Assembly: GCF_036088315.1 (NCBI RefSeq)
Contig: NZ_CP107996.1
Coordinates: 4,547,501-4,611,500, forward strand
Length of the DNA stretch: 64,000 nt
Direction of reading: 5' to 3'
Origin: Streptomyces sp. NBC_00344
GTDB taxonomy: Bacteria > Actinomycetota > Actinomycetes > Streptomycetales > Streptomycetaceae
In this document: positions 19,216-27,081 of the stretch, one piece after another
Position numbering within the stretch: the first letter of the stretch is position 1
Layout of the letters: the number at the start of each line of letters is the position of its first letter
Program-made: the position numbers and the translations under genes
Notes under the pieces: generated by a model
What the model saw: only the letters and a program-made list of their open reading frames with translations
The model's database searches: none
Told to the model about the DNA's origin: nothing

Positions 19216-19657
19216 GTGTTGTCGCTCCGTCCTCGTTCGGGTGAGCAAGTCCCGCTTCTGACCGCGCAGATCGCGCGGGCGAACAACCCGGGTGGTACGG
19301 CGGCGATATGGGTGAGAGACCGCCTGGACGGGTTGTGGCGTGACGAGGACGTCGCTGACTGGTATCCGCGTGACGGGCGTCCGGGTCTCTCGCCTGGCTC
19401 AGCTGGTCACTGTCTGTGTGCTGCAGTTCCTGCTCGGCCTGTCGGACCGGCAGGCCGAGCAGGCGGTGCGCTGCCGCATCGACGTCACGTACGCCATGGC
19501 CCGGGAGCTGGACGATCCCGGCTTCCACCACTGCGTGCTGGCCGACTTCCGAGACCGTCTCGCCGAGGGTAACCGCGCCGACCGCCTCCTCGACCTCGCG
19601 CTGGTCCGCCTCGAGGAGGCCGGCCTGGTGCGCGAGCGCACCACACAGCGCACCGAC
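19216..19657 (+). pseudogene. IS1182-family transposase remnant (frameshifted, truncated)
   Basis: The N-terminal half of an IS1182-type transposase is readable in two frames. From about 19216 the frame gives SLRPRSGEQVP, then WVRDRLDGLWRDEDVADWYP and GRPGLSP. Near 19387 it shifts to the next frame, which continues AQLVTVCVLQFLLGLSDRQA, AVRCRIDVTYAMARELDDPG and VLADFRDRLAEGNRADRLLD. The DDE catalytic core is absent. The sequence ends at TQRTD, where this family normally continues STHVLAA. It is a dead fragment of a once-mobile element; no terminal repeats or target duplication were identified. Confidence 0.8.
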
Positions 19658-19812
19658 CAGTGGACCGCGGCCCGGCGCGAGGCGTATGCCAACGACCTCG
19701 GGGCCGAGCGCTCGCTCGTTGCTGTCACGGCGAAGTCGAACCGCTCGAAGAGCGACCAGGAACCCTCAACTTGGCTGCCGCCGCTCGCCGACGCGCGCTG
19801 CACCTACGCCGC
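19658..19812 (+). pseudogene. C-terminal fragment of a secreted HNH nuclease (DUF1524 type)
   Basis: Directly in frame after the transposase fragment, the sequence reads QWTAARREAYANDLGAERSL, VAVTAKSNRSKSDQEPSTWL and PPLADARCTYA. This closely matches the conserved C-terminal stretch of exported HNH nucleases with a DUF1524/GmrSD-C domain, which in intact proteins follows the catalytic HVVPLAEAWDSG. That catalytic part is missing here, and the end also breaks off near 19812. It is a decayed fragment whose junction with the transposase lies near 19655. Confidence 0.6.
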
Positions 19813-19830
19813 GGGTAGACGTGAAGCGGT

Positions 19831-19870
19831 GGGCACCCGTCCTCCCCGGCGCCGGGGAGGACGGGTGCCC
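19831..19870. repeat. perfect 40-bp palindrome
   Basis: GGGCACCCGTCCTCCCCGGC (19831-19850) is followed at once by its exact reverse complement (19851-19870), giving a 20-bp stem without a loop. It lies in the non-coding debris just after the nuclease fragment. It could be a bidirectional terminator, a palindromic repeat element, or the footprint of a mobile element. Confidence 0.75.
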
Positions 19871-19978
19871 GCCGACAGTCCGTGCAGCGGGATGTCCGTC
19901 CCCATACCGACCCGCTGCCAGCGCTCGCCGGGCACCTACGCACGGTTGCTGCTGGAGCCGCGAGGAGGTGCGACGGTT

Positions 19979-19998
19979 GCTCCCCGGGGGCGGGGAGC
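19979..19998. repeat. GC-rich hairpin
   Basis: GCTCCCC (19979-19985) pairs with GGGGAGC (19992-19998) around a GGGGGC loop. It lies 120 nt before the next gene. The surrounding 19871-20119 has no gene. Confidence 0.4.
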
Positions 19999-20119
19999 CC
20001 ACCCGGCCCCCGCTACTCCCGCTGCGGTACCCGACCCGGCCCCGGTAATCCCGGAGTACCGCCGGCACTTCCTCCCGGCGGCCGCATCGCAGGCCGGAAG
20101 CGGCGCCTAGGGTTCGGAT

Positions 20120-22732
20120 ATGAAGCCATTCGGATCCCGCGGCCGGATGTTCGCCGCAGTGGCCGCCGCACTCGCAGTCCTGGCCGGGACCGGCACCTGG
20201 GCCGCCGTCGCATCGGACGACCCGGCGCCCGTGCACCGCGAGGACCGGCTGCTGGCGGTGGACGGGGTGCACATCGACACCTCGTACTTCACCGCTGGCG
20301 GCCCGGGTCGGCGCCCCGCCGTGCTGCTCGGACACGGCTTCGGCGGCAGCAAGGACGATGTGCGCGCCCAGGCCCGGCAGCTGGCGCGCAGCGGCTACGC
20401 GGTGCTGACCTGGTCGGCGCGCGGATTCGGGAAGTCGACCGGCAGGATCGGGCTCAACGACCCGGGCCATGAGGTCGAGGACGTCTCGAAGCTGATCGAC
20501 TGGCTGGCCGCACGGCCCGAGGTGCAGCTGGACAAGGCGGGTGACCCTCGGGTGGGGGTCTCCGGGTCGTCCTACGGCGGGGCGGTCTCACTGCTCGCGG
20601 CGGGCTACGACCGGCGCGTCGACGCCATCGCACCGCAGATCACCTACTGGAGTCTGGCCGACGCGCTTTTCCCCAGCGGGGTCTTCAAGAAGCTCTGGGC
20701 CGGGATCTTCATCAACACCGGTGGCGGTTGCGACCGGTTCGAGGCGCAGCTCTGCACGATGTACAACCGGGTGGCCGAGGCAGGCAAGCCGGACGCCGCT
20801 GCCCGCAGGGTGCTCGAAGCGCGCAGCCCCGAGGCGGTGGGAGACCGGATCAGGGTGCCGTCGCTGCTCGTCCAGGGGCAGAGCGACTCGCTCTTCCCGC
20901 TGGGGCAGGCCGACGCGGCGGCCAGGAAGATCGCCGCCAACGGGGCACCCGTCTCGGTCGACTGGATCGCGGGCGGGCACGATGGCGGCGACCGGGAGAC
21001 CGGGCGCATCGACGCACGCATCACCTCCTGGTTCGACCGCTACCTCAAGGGCGACAGGAGCACCGGCACCGGCCCGGAATTCCGGGTCACCAGAACGGGC
21101 GGGATCGATTCGACCGACGGCGCGGCCCAGCTGAGAGGCGCGAGCAGCGACCGCTACCCCGGCCTCGGCAGCGACGAGCGCCCCCTGGTGCTCTCCGGTC
21201 GCGAGCAGAGCTTCGACAGTCCCGCCGGGGCCGCGCCGCCCGCGATCTCCGCCGTGCCCGGAGTGGCGGCGCTCTCCCAGCTCTCGGGGCTCGGTGTGGG
21301 ACTGTCACTGGACTTCCCGGGCCAGTACGCGCGGTTCGACTCCGCGCCGCTGACCGCCGCCCGCACGATCACCGGCGCGCCGTCGGTCAGGATCAGGGTC
21401 AGATCGACCAGCGACGACGCCGTGCTCTTCGGAAAGGTCTACGACGTGGGGCCCGGCGGCAAGCAGCAGGTGCTCCCGCATCAGCTGGTCGCCCCGGTCC
21501 GGGTGACCGGCGCCAAGGCCGGCCGCACCGTACGGCTGACGCTGCCGGCCGTCGACCACACGGTGGAGGCCGGACACCGGCTGCGGCTGGTGCTCGCGTC
21601 GACCGACCTCGGCTATGCGTCCCCGGCTGTGCCCGCGACGTACACCGTCTCGCAGGCCGGCCCGTTGCTGCTGCCTGAAGTGCCCGCGCTGAAGACTGCG
21701 ACCGCCGGGATCAGCTGGTGGGTATGGGGGTTGCCGGTACTGGGCGCGCTGATCGCGGCGGGTCTGCTCGCCACCCGTCGCAGGGCGGTCCCGGCCCCCG
21801 ATCCGGACCTGGCCGCGGTGCCCCTGCGGATCACCGGTCTGTCGAAGAAGTACTCCCGGTCCGCGGACCGGTACGCGGTCCGTGATCTCTCCTTCCAGGT
21901 GGAGAAGGGCCAGGTGCTCGGACTGCTGGGGCCCAACGGTGCGGGAAAGACCACCACTCTGCGCATGCTGATGGGCCTCATCACCCCCGACGGCGGCGAG
22001 GCGCGGGTCTTCGGCCACGCGATCGTCCCGGGCGCGCCGGTGCTGTCCCGGGTCGGGGCGTTCGTGGAGGGGGCGGGCTTCCTCCCCCACCTCTCCGGCC
22101 GGGCCAACCTGGATCTGTACTGGCAGGCGACCGGCCGTCCCACCGAGGACTCCCGGGTCACCGAGGCGCTGGAGATCGCCGGGCTCGGCGACGCGCTGGA
22201 ACGCGCGGTACGGACGTACTCCCAGGGCATGCGCCAGCGGCTCGCCATCGCGCAGGCCATGCTCGGCATGCCCGATCTGCTGATTCTGGACGAACCGACC
22301 AACGGACTCGACCCGCCGCAGATCCGGGAGATGCGGGACGTGATGATCCGCTATGCGGCCGAGGGACGGACGGTGATCGTCTCCAGCCATCTGCTGGCCG
22401 AGGTGGAGCAGTCCTGCACGCACCTGGTCGTCATGGACCGCGGACGGCTGATCCAGGCCGGGCCGGTCGCCGAGATCACCGGCAGCGGAGACACCCTGCT
22501 CGTGACGGCCGCCGAACGGATCCCGGAGGTGCTGGCCGAGAAGGTGGCCGCGCTGCCCGGTATCGGGTCGGCGGTCAGGACCGACGACGGGCTGCTGGTG
22601 CGGCTCGACGGAGCCACTCCGGCCGAGCTGATCGCCGAACTCGTGCGTCTGGACGTGCCGTTGACCGGTGTGGGAGCGCATCGCCGCCTCGAGGACGCGT
22701 TCCTCACCCTGATCGGAGGCACTTCCGGATGA
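20120..22732 (+). CDS. exported alpha/beta hydrolase fused to an ABC transporter ATPase
   Basis: An 870-residue two-part protein. Residues 1-30 are a signal anchor (MFAAVAAALAVLAGTGTWAA). About 40-310 is an alpha/beta hydrolase of the CocE/S15 type with the nucleophile elbow GSSYG (S151) and late GGHDGG. About 380-520 resembles the CocE jelly-roll lid. A membrane helix at about 531-553 (WWVWGLPVLGALIAAGLLA) is followed by basic ATRRR. The rest is an ABC ATPase with Walker A GPNGAGKTTT (near 605), signature YSQGMRQR (near 700) and Walker B LLILDEPTNGLDP (near 720). The hydrolase would face outside and the ATPase the cytosol. Its permease overlaps downstream. Confidence 0.88.
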   Translation: MKPFGSRGRMFAAVAAALAVLAGTGTWAAVASDDPAPVHREDRLLAVDGVHIDTSYFTAGGPGRRPAVLLGHGFGGSKDDVRAQARQLARSGYAVLTWSARGFGKSTGRIGLNDPGHEVEDVSKLIDWLAARPEVQLDKAGDPRVGVSGSSYGGAVSLLAAGYDRRVDAIAPQITYWSLADALFPSGVFKKLWAGIFINTGGGCDRFEAQLCTMYNRVAEAGKPDAAARRVLEARSPEAVGDRIRVPSLLVQGQSDSLFPLGQADAAARKIAANGAPVSVDWIAGGHDGGDRETGRIDARITSWFDRYLKGDRSTGTGPEFRVTRTGGIDSTDGAAQLRGASSDRYPGLGSDERPLVLSGREQSFDSPAGAAPPAISAVPGVAALSQLSGLGVGLSLDFPGQYARFDSAPLTAARTITGAPSVRIRVRSTSDDAVLFGKVYDVGPGGKQQVLPHQLVAPVRVTGAKAGRTVRLTLPAVDHTVEAGHRLRLVLASTDLGYASPAVPATYTVSQAGPLLLPEVPALKTATAGISWWVWGLPVLGALIAAGLLATRRRAVPAPDPDLAAVPLRITGLSKKYSRSADRYAVRDLSFQVEKGQVLGLLGPNGAGKTTTLRMLMGLITPDGGEARVFGHAIVPGAPVLSRVGAFVEGAGFLPHLSGRANLDLYWQATGRPTEDSRVTEALEIAGLGDALERAVRTYSQGMRQRLAIAQAMLGMPDLLILDEPTNGLDPPQIREMRDVMIRYAAEGRTVIVSSHLLAEVEQSCTHLVVMDRGRLIQAGPVAEITGSGDTLLVTAAERIPEVLAEKVAALPGIGSAVRTDDGLLVRLDGATPAELIAELVRLDVPLTGVGAHRRLEDAFLTLIGGTSG

Positions 22733-23595
22733 GTACGACCACCCTCCACGAGACCGCGCCCGGCTACCGGGCCCGGCACACCCTCCCGCTGCGCGTCGAG
22801 GCCAGGCGCCAGTGGAAACGCAGGCGGACGCTGGTGATGGGCGCTGTGCTGGCCGCCCTGCCGTTCGTGCTCGTCGCGGCGTTCGCGATCGGCGGCGCCC
22901 CCAGCGGGCGCGACAACAACGGGCGCATCACCCTGATGGACACCGCGACGGCGTCCGGCGCCAACTTCGCAGCCACCTGCCTCTTCGTCTCGGCGGGCTT
23001 TCTGCTGGTGGTACCGGTGGCGCTGTTCTGCGGCGACACGGTGGCATCGGAGGCCGGCTGGTCGTCGCTGCGCTATCTGCTCGCCGCACCGGTGCCGCGG
23101 GCCAGGCTGCTGCGGAGCAAGCTGACCGTGGCCCTGGGCTTCAGCCTGGCGGCCATGGTGGTGCTGCCGGTGGTCGCACTAGCCGTGGGCACCGCGGCGT
23201 ACGGCTGGGGGCCACTGGAGCTGCCGACCGGGGGCTCCCTGGCCACCGCCGAAGCGGTGCCTCGCCTGGCGCTGGCCGTCGCGTTCGTCTTCGTTTCCCA
23301 ACTGGTCACCGCCGGACTGGCGTTCTGGCTCTCGACCCGGACCGACGCGCCGCTGGGAGCGGTGGGCGGGGCGGTGGGCCTGACCATCGTGGGGAATGTG
23401 CTGGACGCGGTGACCGCGCTCGGTTCCTGGCGTGACTTCCTGCCCGCGCACTGGCAGTTCGCCTGGGCCGACGCGCTCCAGCCGCAGCTGGAATGGGGCG
23501 GCATGCTCAAGGGCGCGGCCGTCTCGGTGACCTATGCGCTGGTGCTCATCGCCCTCGCCTTCCGGGGGTTCGCCAGGAAGGACATCGTCTCCTGA
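22729..23595 (+). CDS. ABC-2 type transporter permease
   Basis: A 288-residue integral membrane protein with about six hydrophobic helices, including LVMGAVLAALPFVLVAAFAI, FVSAGFLLVVPVALF, FSLAAMVVLPVVALAVGTA and LALAVAFVFVSQLVTAGLAF. It lacks an ATPase domain and overlaps the fusion gene by ATGA. It is thus the membrane partner of that protein's ABC domain, forming an exporter of the ABC-2 class. The signature SLRYLLAAPVPRARLLRSKL is typical of these permeases. The substrate is unknown. The attached exported hydrolase suggests export coupled to processing outside the membrane. Confidence 0.85.
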   Translation: MSTTTLHETAPGYRARHTLPLRVEARRQWKRRRTLVMGAVLAALPFVLVAAFAIGGAPSGRDNNGRITLMDTATASGANFAATCLFVSAGFLLVVPVALFCGDTVASEAGWSSLRYLLAAPVPRARLLRSKLTVALGFSLAAMVVLPVVALAVGTAAYGWGPLELPTGGSLATAEAVPRLALAVAFVFVSQLVTAGLAFWLSTRTDAPLGAVGGAVGLTIVGNVLDAVTALGSWRDFLPAHWQFAWADALQPQLEWGGMLKGAAVSVTYALVLIALAFRGFARKDIVS

Positions 23596-23705
23596 GGGCT
23601 GCCCCGTGAGCAGGGGCGGCGAGGCGCCGCAGCCGGCCTGGTGCGCCATGCGGGGGCCGGGGAGAGCCGGTGGACGCTGCCGGTTCCCCCGGTGATGATG
23701 TGCGC

Positions 23706-24167
23706 ATGGCCTCCGTACTGCTCGTCCTCGCCGCCGTGGCCACCGGCCTCTACGCGGGCTTCATGTTCGCCTTCGCGGCCGGTGTCATGCCCGGGCTGAA
23801 GCTGCTGCCGGACGAGCAGTTCGTCGCGGCGATGCGACGGATCAACGAGAAGGTCCCGGGGCCGTGGTTCCTGCTGGTCTTCCTGTGTGTGGTGGCGCTG
23901 CCGGCCGCGGCCCTGGCCGTGCCGGTGCACGGCCGCACCGACACGGCGCTGTGGCTGCTGACCGGCGGCCTGTTGTGCGCCGTGGCCGGCCATCTGGTGA
24001 CCATCGCCGGCAACATCCCGCTGAACAGCGCGCTCGCCGCCGAGGCCGGGCCGGGGGCCGCCGAGCTCAGGGTGGCCTTCGAAGGCCGCTGGAACCGCCT
24101 CCACCTGGTCAGGACGGGGTTGTCGACGACTGCCTTCGCCCTGGTGGCCTGCTCGGCCCTTGCGTAG
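23706..24167 (+). CDS. DUF1772 family membrane protein
   Basis: A 153-residue membrane protein with four hydrophobic helices (VLLVLAAVATGLYAGFMFAF, FLLVFLCVVALPAAALAV, ALWLLTGGLLCAVAGHLVTI and a C-terminal one). It contains the family elements NIPLNSALA and FEGRWNRLHLVRTG that define DUF1772, a group that includes anthrone-oxygenase-like proteins. ATG 23706 is preferred over an in-frame GTG 12 codons upstream. It stands alone and converges with terB. Catalytic function is unproven. Confidence 0.78.
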   Translation: MASVLLVLAAVATGLYAGFMFAFAAGVMPGLKLLPDEQFVAAMRRINEKVPGPWFLLVFLCVVALPAAALAVPVHGRTDTALWLLTGGLLCAVAGHLVTIAGNIPLNSALAAEAGPGAAELRVAFEGRWNRLHLVRTGLSTTAFALVACSALA

Positions 24168-24194
24168 ACCCGGCCCCGGTGCGGACCCGCCGGC

Positions 24195-24650
24195 CTACAG
24201 GTCGAACTCGACCGGCGCGATGCCCAGCGCGAAACACGCCTCGCGGACCACGGCCTGCTCGGACTTGTCGAAGTTGCCGTCGGCGCCGCCGATGACGATG
24301 CCGATCTGGATGACCGCACGCGCCTCGGTGGGCTTCTTGCTGACCTTGCCGATGGTCTGCAGGATGCTGACCTTGCCGAAGTCGAAGTCCTGGGTGAGCT
24401 TCTGGCAGTAGTCGTTGAACTGGGCCTGCAGGTCGTCGGCCGCGAAGTTCTGCAGCACGTCGTTGGTGGCGATCAGCGAGGCGACCCGCTGCCGCTCGGA
24501 GGGATCGATCGAACCGTCCGCCGCGGCCACGAGGGCGCACATCGCCATGCTGGCATCCCGGAACCCGCCGCTCTTGAGGTCGTTCTTCTTCGCGTTGAGC
24601 TGCGTCTGCATCGTCTGCGCAGAGTCCTTGAACCGGTCCCACAGGGCCAT
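24195..24650 (-). CDS. TerB-like tellurite-resistance family protein
   Basis: A 151-residue helical protein of the TerB family. MCALVAAADGSIDPSERQRV and GIVIGGADGNFDKSEQAVVR are the two repeated acidic DG-containing segments that bind divalent metal in TerB. The start ATG 24650 has GAGGAG upstream; an in-frame GTG/ATG eight codons earlier is possible. Such stand-alone TerB genes are common in Streptomyces and link to stress or metal responses. No terC, terD or terE gene is adjacent. Confidence 0.88.
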   Translation of the reverse strand: MALWDRFKDSAQTMQTQLNAKKNDLKSGGFRDASMAMCALVAAADGSIDPSERQRVASLIATNDVLQNFAADDLQAQFNDYCQKLTQDFDFGKVSILQTIGKVSKKPTEARAVIQIGIVIGGADGNFDKSEQAVVREACFALGIAPVEFDL

Positions 24651-24674
24651 ATCAGCCGTCTCCTCGTTCACCAT

Positions 24675-25019
24675 GATGACTGCTCGTACTGCCTACGCAG
24701 GGACAACGGCCGGACGCGACGGGAAGTGCCCGGACACCACCCGGCCCGGCCGCCGTCGGGGGCCGCCCGGGCGCGGCGGCTGAGACCGCGCTGAACCCGG
24801 TCCGTCGCCGGCAGGGTCGGCTCTGTGGCCGTCCGTGCAGAGCAGCGATCGGGCAGCGCCGCCCGGGGCGCGGACCGGACAGCCGCCGCATATCCTCCGT
24901 GGCAGGGCCGGGAATCCTGTGGTCGCCGGGACTGTGCCGGAGTCTCGCCGCCGTGACCTGGGGAGGGTCGGCGCTTATGCCCTCGCTACGGGGCTCTCGC
25001 TACGGTGCCACGACCAGCG
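24675..25019. other. gene-free spacer between terB and tRNA-Arg
   Basis: No convincing reading frame or RNA is seen. A short direct repeat, CTCGCTACGG, lies twice near 24980-25003. The terB promoter, reading leftward, presumably lies in its first 100 nt. Confidence 0.4.
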
Positions 25020-25045
25020 AAAAGGCCCTCCCGGAGGGAGGGCCT
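25020..25045 (-). terminator. intrinsic terminator of tRNA-Arg
   Basis: On the minus strand AGGCCCTCCC pairs with GGGAGGGCCT across a 3-nt loop (10-bp stem) and is followed directly by TTTT. It starts about 20 nt past the tRNA 3' end. This is the most canonical rho-independent terminator in the window. Confidence 0.88.
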
Positions 25046-25063
25046 GTGCTGCTGCGGACTGTG

Positions 25064-25136
25064 TGCCCCCGGCAGGACTCGAACCTGCGGCCAAGCGCTT
25101 AGAAGGCGCCTGCTCTATCCACTGAGCTACGGGGGC
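25064..25136 (-). tRNA. tRNA-Arg (anticodon UCU)
   Basis: The minus strand folds as a complete 73-nt cloverleaf. Acceptor GCCCCCG pairs with CGGGGGC and the discriminator is A. The D arm is GCTCAGTGGATAGAGC. The anticodon stem GGCGC/GCGCT encloses CTTCTAA, giving anticodon TCT (positions 34-36) reading AGA/AGG arginine codons. The T arm contains GGTTCGAGTCC. CCA is not encoded. AGA is very rare in high-GC genomes. No duplicated 3' end marking an integrated element was noticed nearby. Confidence 0.95.
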
Positions 25137-25470
25137 CGGACATGGTGGCCTCGGTGGCCTGGAGCCCCGGATCGGACGGGTGCGTGACCTTGCCGGGGAA
25201 CAGGATAGGGCTCCGTTCGCCTGCACCCCGTTGCTTCACCTCCGTGGCACGTTGTGGAGGTTCAGTGAAGCGAACCGATAATCGCAGGCAGGTGCGAATC
25301 TCGCACCGCTTTTGGCGTCTCGCGCCCCGGGTGTTGTGCACTCGTTATGCCTGTGTCCCACTCGCCCCGAGTGTCCCGCGTGTCCGAACGGCCCTGATCG
25401 GCCCCGATCGGCGCACAGAAGTGCCCATACGCTTCAAAAAGCCAACCAAATTGGGCATTCTGCACATGTG
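25137..25470. other. promoter region upstream of the GTPase operon
   Basis: No gene is recognised. A small hairpin, GGTGCGA-ATC-TCGCACC (25291-25307), followed by GCTTTT, could end upstream transcripts on the plus strand. The segment 25430-25465 (CTTCAAAAAGCCAACC...) is AT-richer and ends at the GTG start without a visible ribosome site, so the mRNA may be leaderless. Confidence 0.35.
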
Positions 25471-27081
25471 GTGACCTTGGATGTACGGCCTCAGCTGATT
25501 GACGCACTCTCCGCCCTGCGCGACCGTGTCGCCGCCGTGCGCCTTCCACTCCCGCTTCCCGGCGCACCGCGGGCACGAAGGACCCGGGCCGAACTGCTCG
25601 CCCAGCTCGACGACTATCTGGTGCCCCGGCTCAGATCTCCCGAGGCGCCGCTGCTCGCGGTGATCGGCGGATCGACCGGTGCCGGGAAGTCCACACTGGT
25701 CAACTCCCTTGTGGGCAGGCGGGTCAGCGAGTCGGGGGTGCTCCGGCCGACGACCCGGACTCCGGTGCTTGTCTGTCACCCCGACGACCATCACTGGTTC
25801 GCGGGACAGCGTGTACTGCCGCAGCTCACCCGGGTGTGGCTGCCGCAGCAGGACGACACAGGGGAGGACGACGGACCGCACGAGCCGCAGGAGGGCACCT
25901 GCAGCACCCTGCGGATCGAGGTGGTGGAGACGCTGCCGCGTGGGCTCGCACTGCTCGACGCGCCCGACATCGACTCGCTCGTCTCCGGCAACCGTGCGCT
26001 GGCCGCCGAACTGGTCTGCGCCGCGGATGTGTGGGTCCTGGTGACCACGGCCTCGCGGTACGCGGACGCGGTGCCCTGGCATCTGCTGCGTACCGCGAAG
26101 GAGTACAACGCGACGCTCGTCACCGTGCTCGACCGGGTGCCCCATCAGATCGTGGGCGAGGTGTCCCGGCAGTACGGAGCGTTGCTCACCCGGGCCGGGC
26201 TCGGCGACGCGCCGCGCTTCACCATCCCCGAACTCCCCGAGTCGGCGGGAGGCGGCAGCGGACTGTTGCCGACCACCGCCGTCGCGCCGCTGCTGGCCTG
26301 GCTCACCCACCGTGTGCAGGACCCCGCGGCCCGGCAGCAGTCGCTGGACCGCACGGCGAGCGGGGTGATCGATTCACTCGGCACCCGGATGCCTGAACTG
26401 GCCTCCGCCGTCGCCGTGCAGTACGCGGCCGCCGTACGGCTCACCGGTGCGGTCGAGAAGGCGTATGCCAAGGAAGGGGCGCGGGTCCGCGCACGGCTGC
26501 GCGCCGGTGCGGCGCTGGCCGGTGACGCGCGCACCAGATGGCGGGGCTATCCGCTGGTCAGTACCTCGGGCGAGCTGCTGGACGCGTTGGTGGAGAGCCT
26601 GGTGGTGCTGCTGGAGTGCGCGGTGGCCGCCGCGGACGAGCAGGTGCGTGAGCACTGGCACCACGAGCCGGCCGCCGGTGAACTGCGGATGGCGGCGGGG
26701 GAGACCGGGGAACAGGTCGGGTTCGCCGTGCGGCGCTGGAGACGGGTTCTCGAGGAACTGGCCGAGGAGGAGGTGCAGCACGCCGACCGGTCGCCCGCTC
26801 CGGATCCCGACGCGGTCACGGCGCTGCTCGCGGCCGCCCTGCTCGGCGGGCGGCGGGCGCGCCGCGCGGGGGAGCGCCTGGCCGAGCGGATCGGGGCGCA
26901 GGGGGCGCTGCGGCTCCGTGACAAGGGTGCGGGTCTGGTCGGCGACTGCATCGACCAGGTGCTCAACGCGGAGCGGGACCGCAGGCTCGCTCCGCTCGAC
27001 ACGCTCGAGCTGGGACCCGAGCCCCAGGCCGAACTGATCGCCGCGCTGTCCGTACTGCAGAAGGAGAAGTGCCCGCGATGA
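25471..27081 (+). CDS. dynA: dynamin-like GTPase, DynA type
   Basis: A 536-residue P-loop GTPase. The G1 motif [17 protein letters not shown] lies about 60 residues in, with a conserved threonine region [11 protein letters not shown] (G2), LLDAPDID (G3) and VTVLDRVP in the G4 position. The rest is helical. With the adjoining larger membrane-bound GTPase it matches the dynamin-like pair that stabilises FtsZ rings during Streptomyces sporulation septation. The DynA name rests on this order and on the ssbB-like gene beyond. The start is uncertain: GTG 25471 or 25468, neither with a clear ribosome site. Its stop overlaps the next start (ATGA). Confidence 0.78.
   Translation: MTLDVRPQLIDALSALRDRVAAVRLPLPLPGAPRARRTRAELLAQLDDYLVPRLRSPEAPLLAVIGGSTGAGKSTLVNSLVGRRVSESGVLRPTTRTPVLVCHPDDHHWFAGQRVLPQLTRVWLPQQDDTGEDDGPHEPQEGTCSTLRIEVVETLPRGLALLDAPDIDSLVSGNRALAAELVCAADVWVLVTTASRYADAVPWHLLRTAKEYNATLVTVLDRVPHQIVGEVSRQYGALLTRAGLGDAPRFTIPELPESAGGGSGLLPTTAVAPLLAWLTHRVQDPAARQQSLDRTASGVIDSLGTRMPELASAVAVQYAAAVRLTGAVEKAYAKEGARVRARLRAGAALAGDARTRWRGYPLVSTSGELLDALVESLVVLLECAVAAADEQVREHWHHEPAAGELRMAAGETGEQVGFAVRRWRRVLEELAEEEVQHADRSPAPDPDAVTALLAAALLGGRRARRAGERLAERIGAQGALRLRDKGAGLVGDCIDQVLNAERDRRLAPLDTLELGPEPQAELIAALSVLQKEKCPR

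Noticed and set aside
19831..19998. Degenerate type I-E CRISPR array
   Set aside because: The CTCCCC...GGGGAG hairpins resemble Streptomyces CRISPR repeats, but the two copies start about 140 nt apart, not a multiple of the usual 61-nt period. They share little beyond the stem core, and no cas gene is nearby.
24195..24650. Full tellurite-resistance or TerD-type chemical defence cluster
   Set aside because: Only a lone TerB-like gene is seen. No terC, terD, terE or associated genes lie in the window.
24835..25125. Frames overlapping tRNA-Arg
   Set aside because: They run through a complete tRNA and its terminator, so they cannot be real genes.
25064..25136. tRNA-Arg as an integration site
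   Set aside because: No integrase gene and no duplicated tRNA 3' end were noticed in the flanks, so there is no sign of an inserted element.
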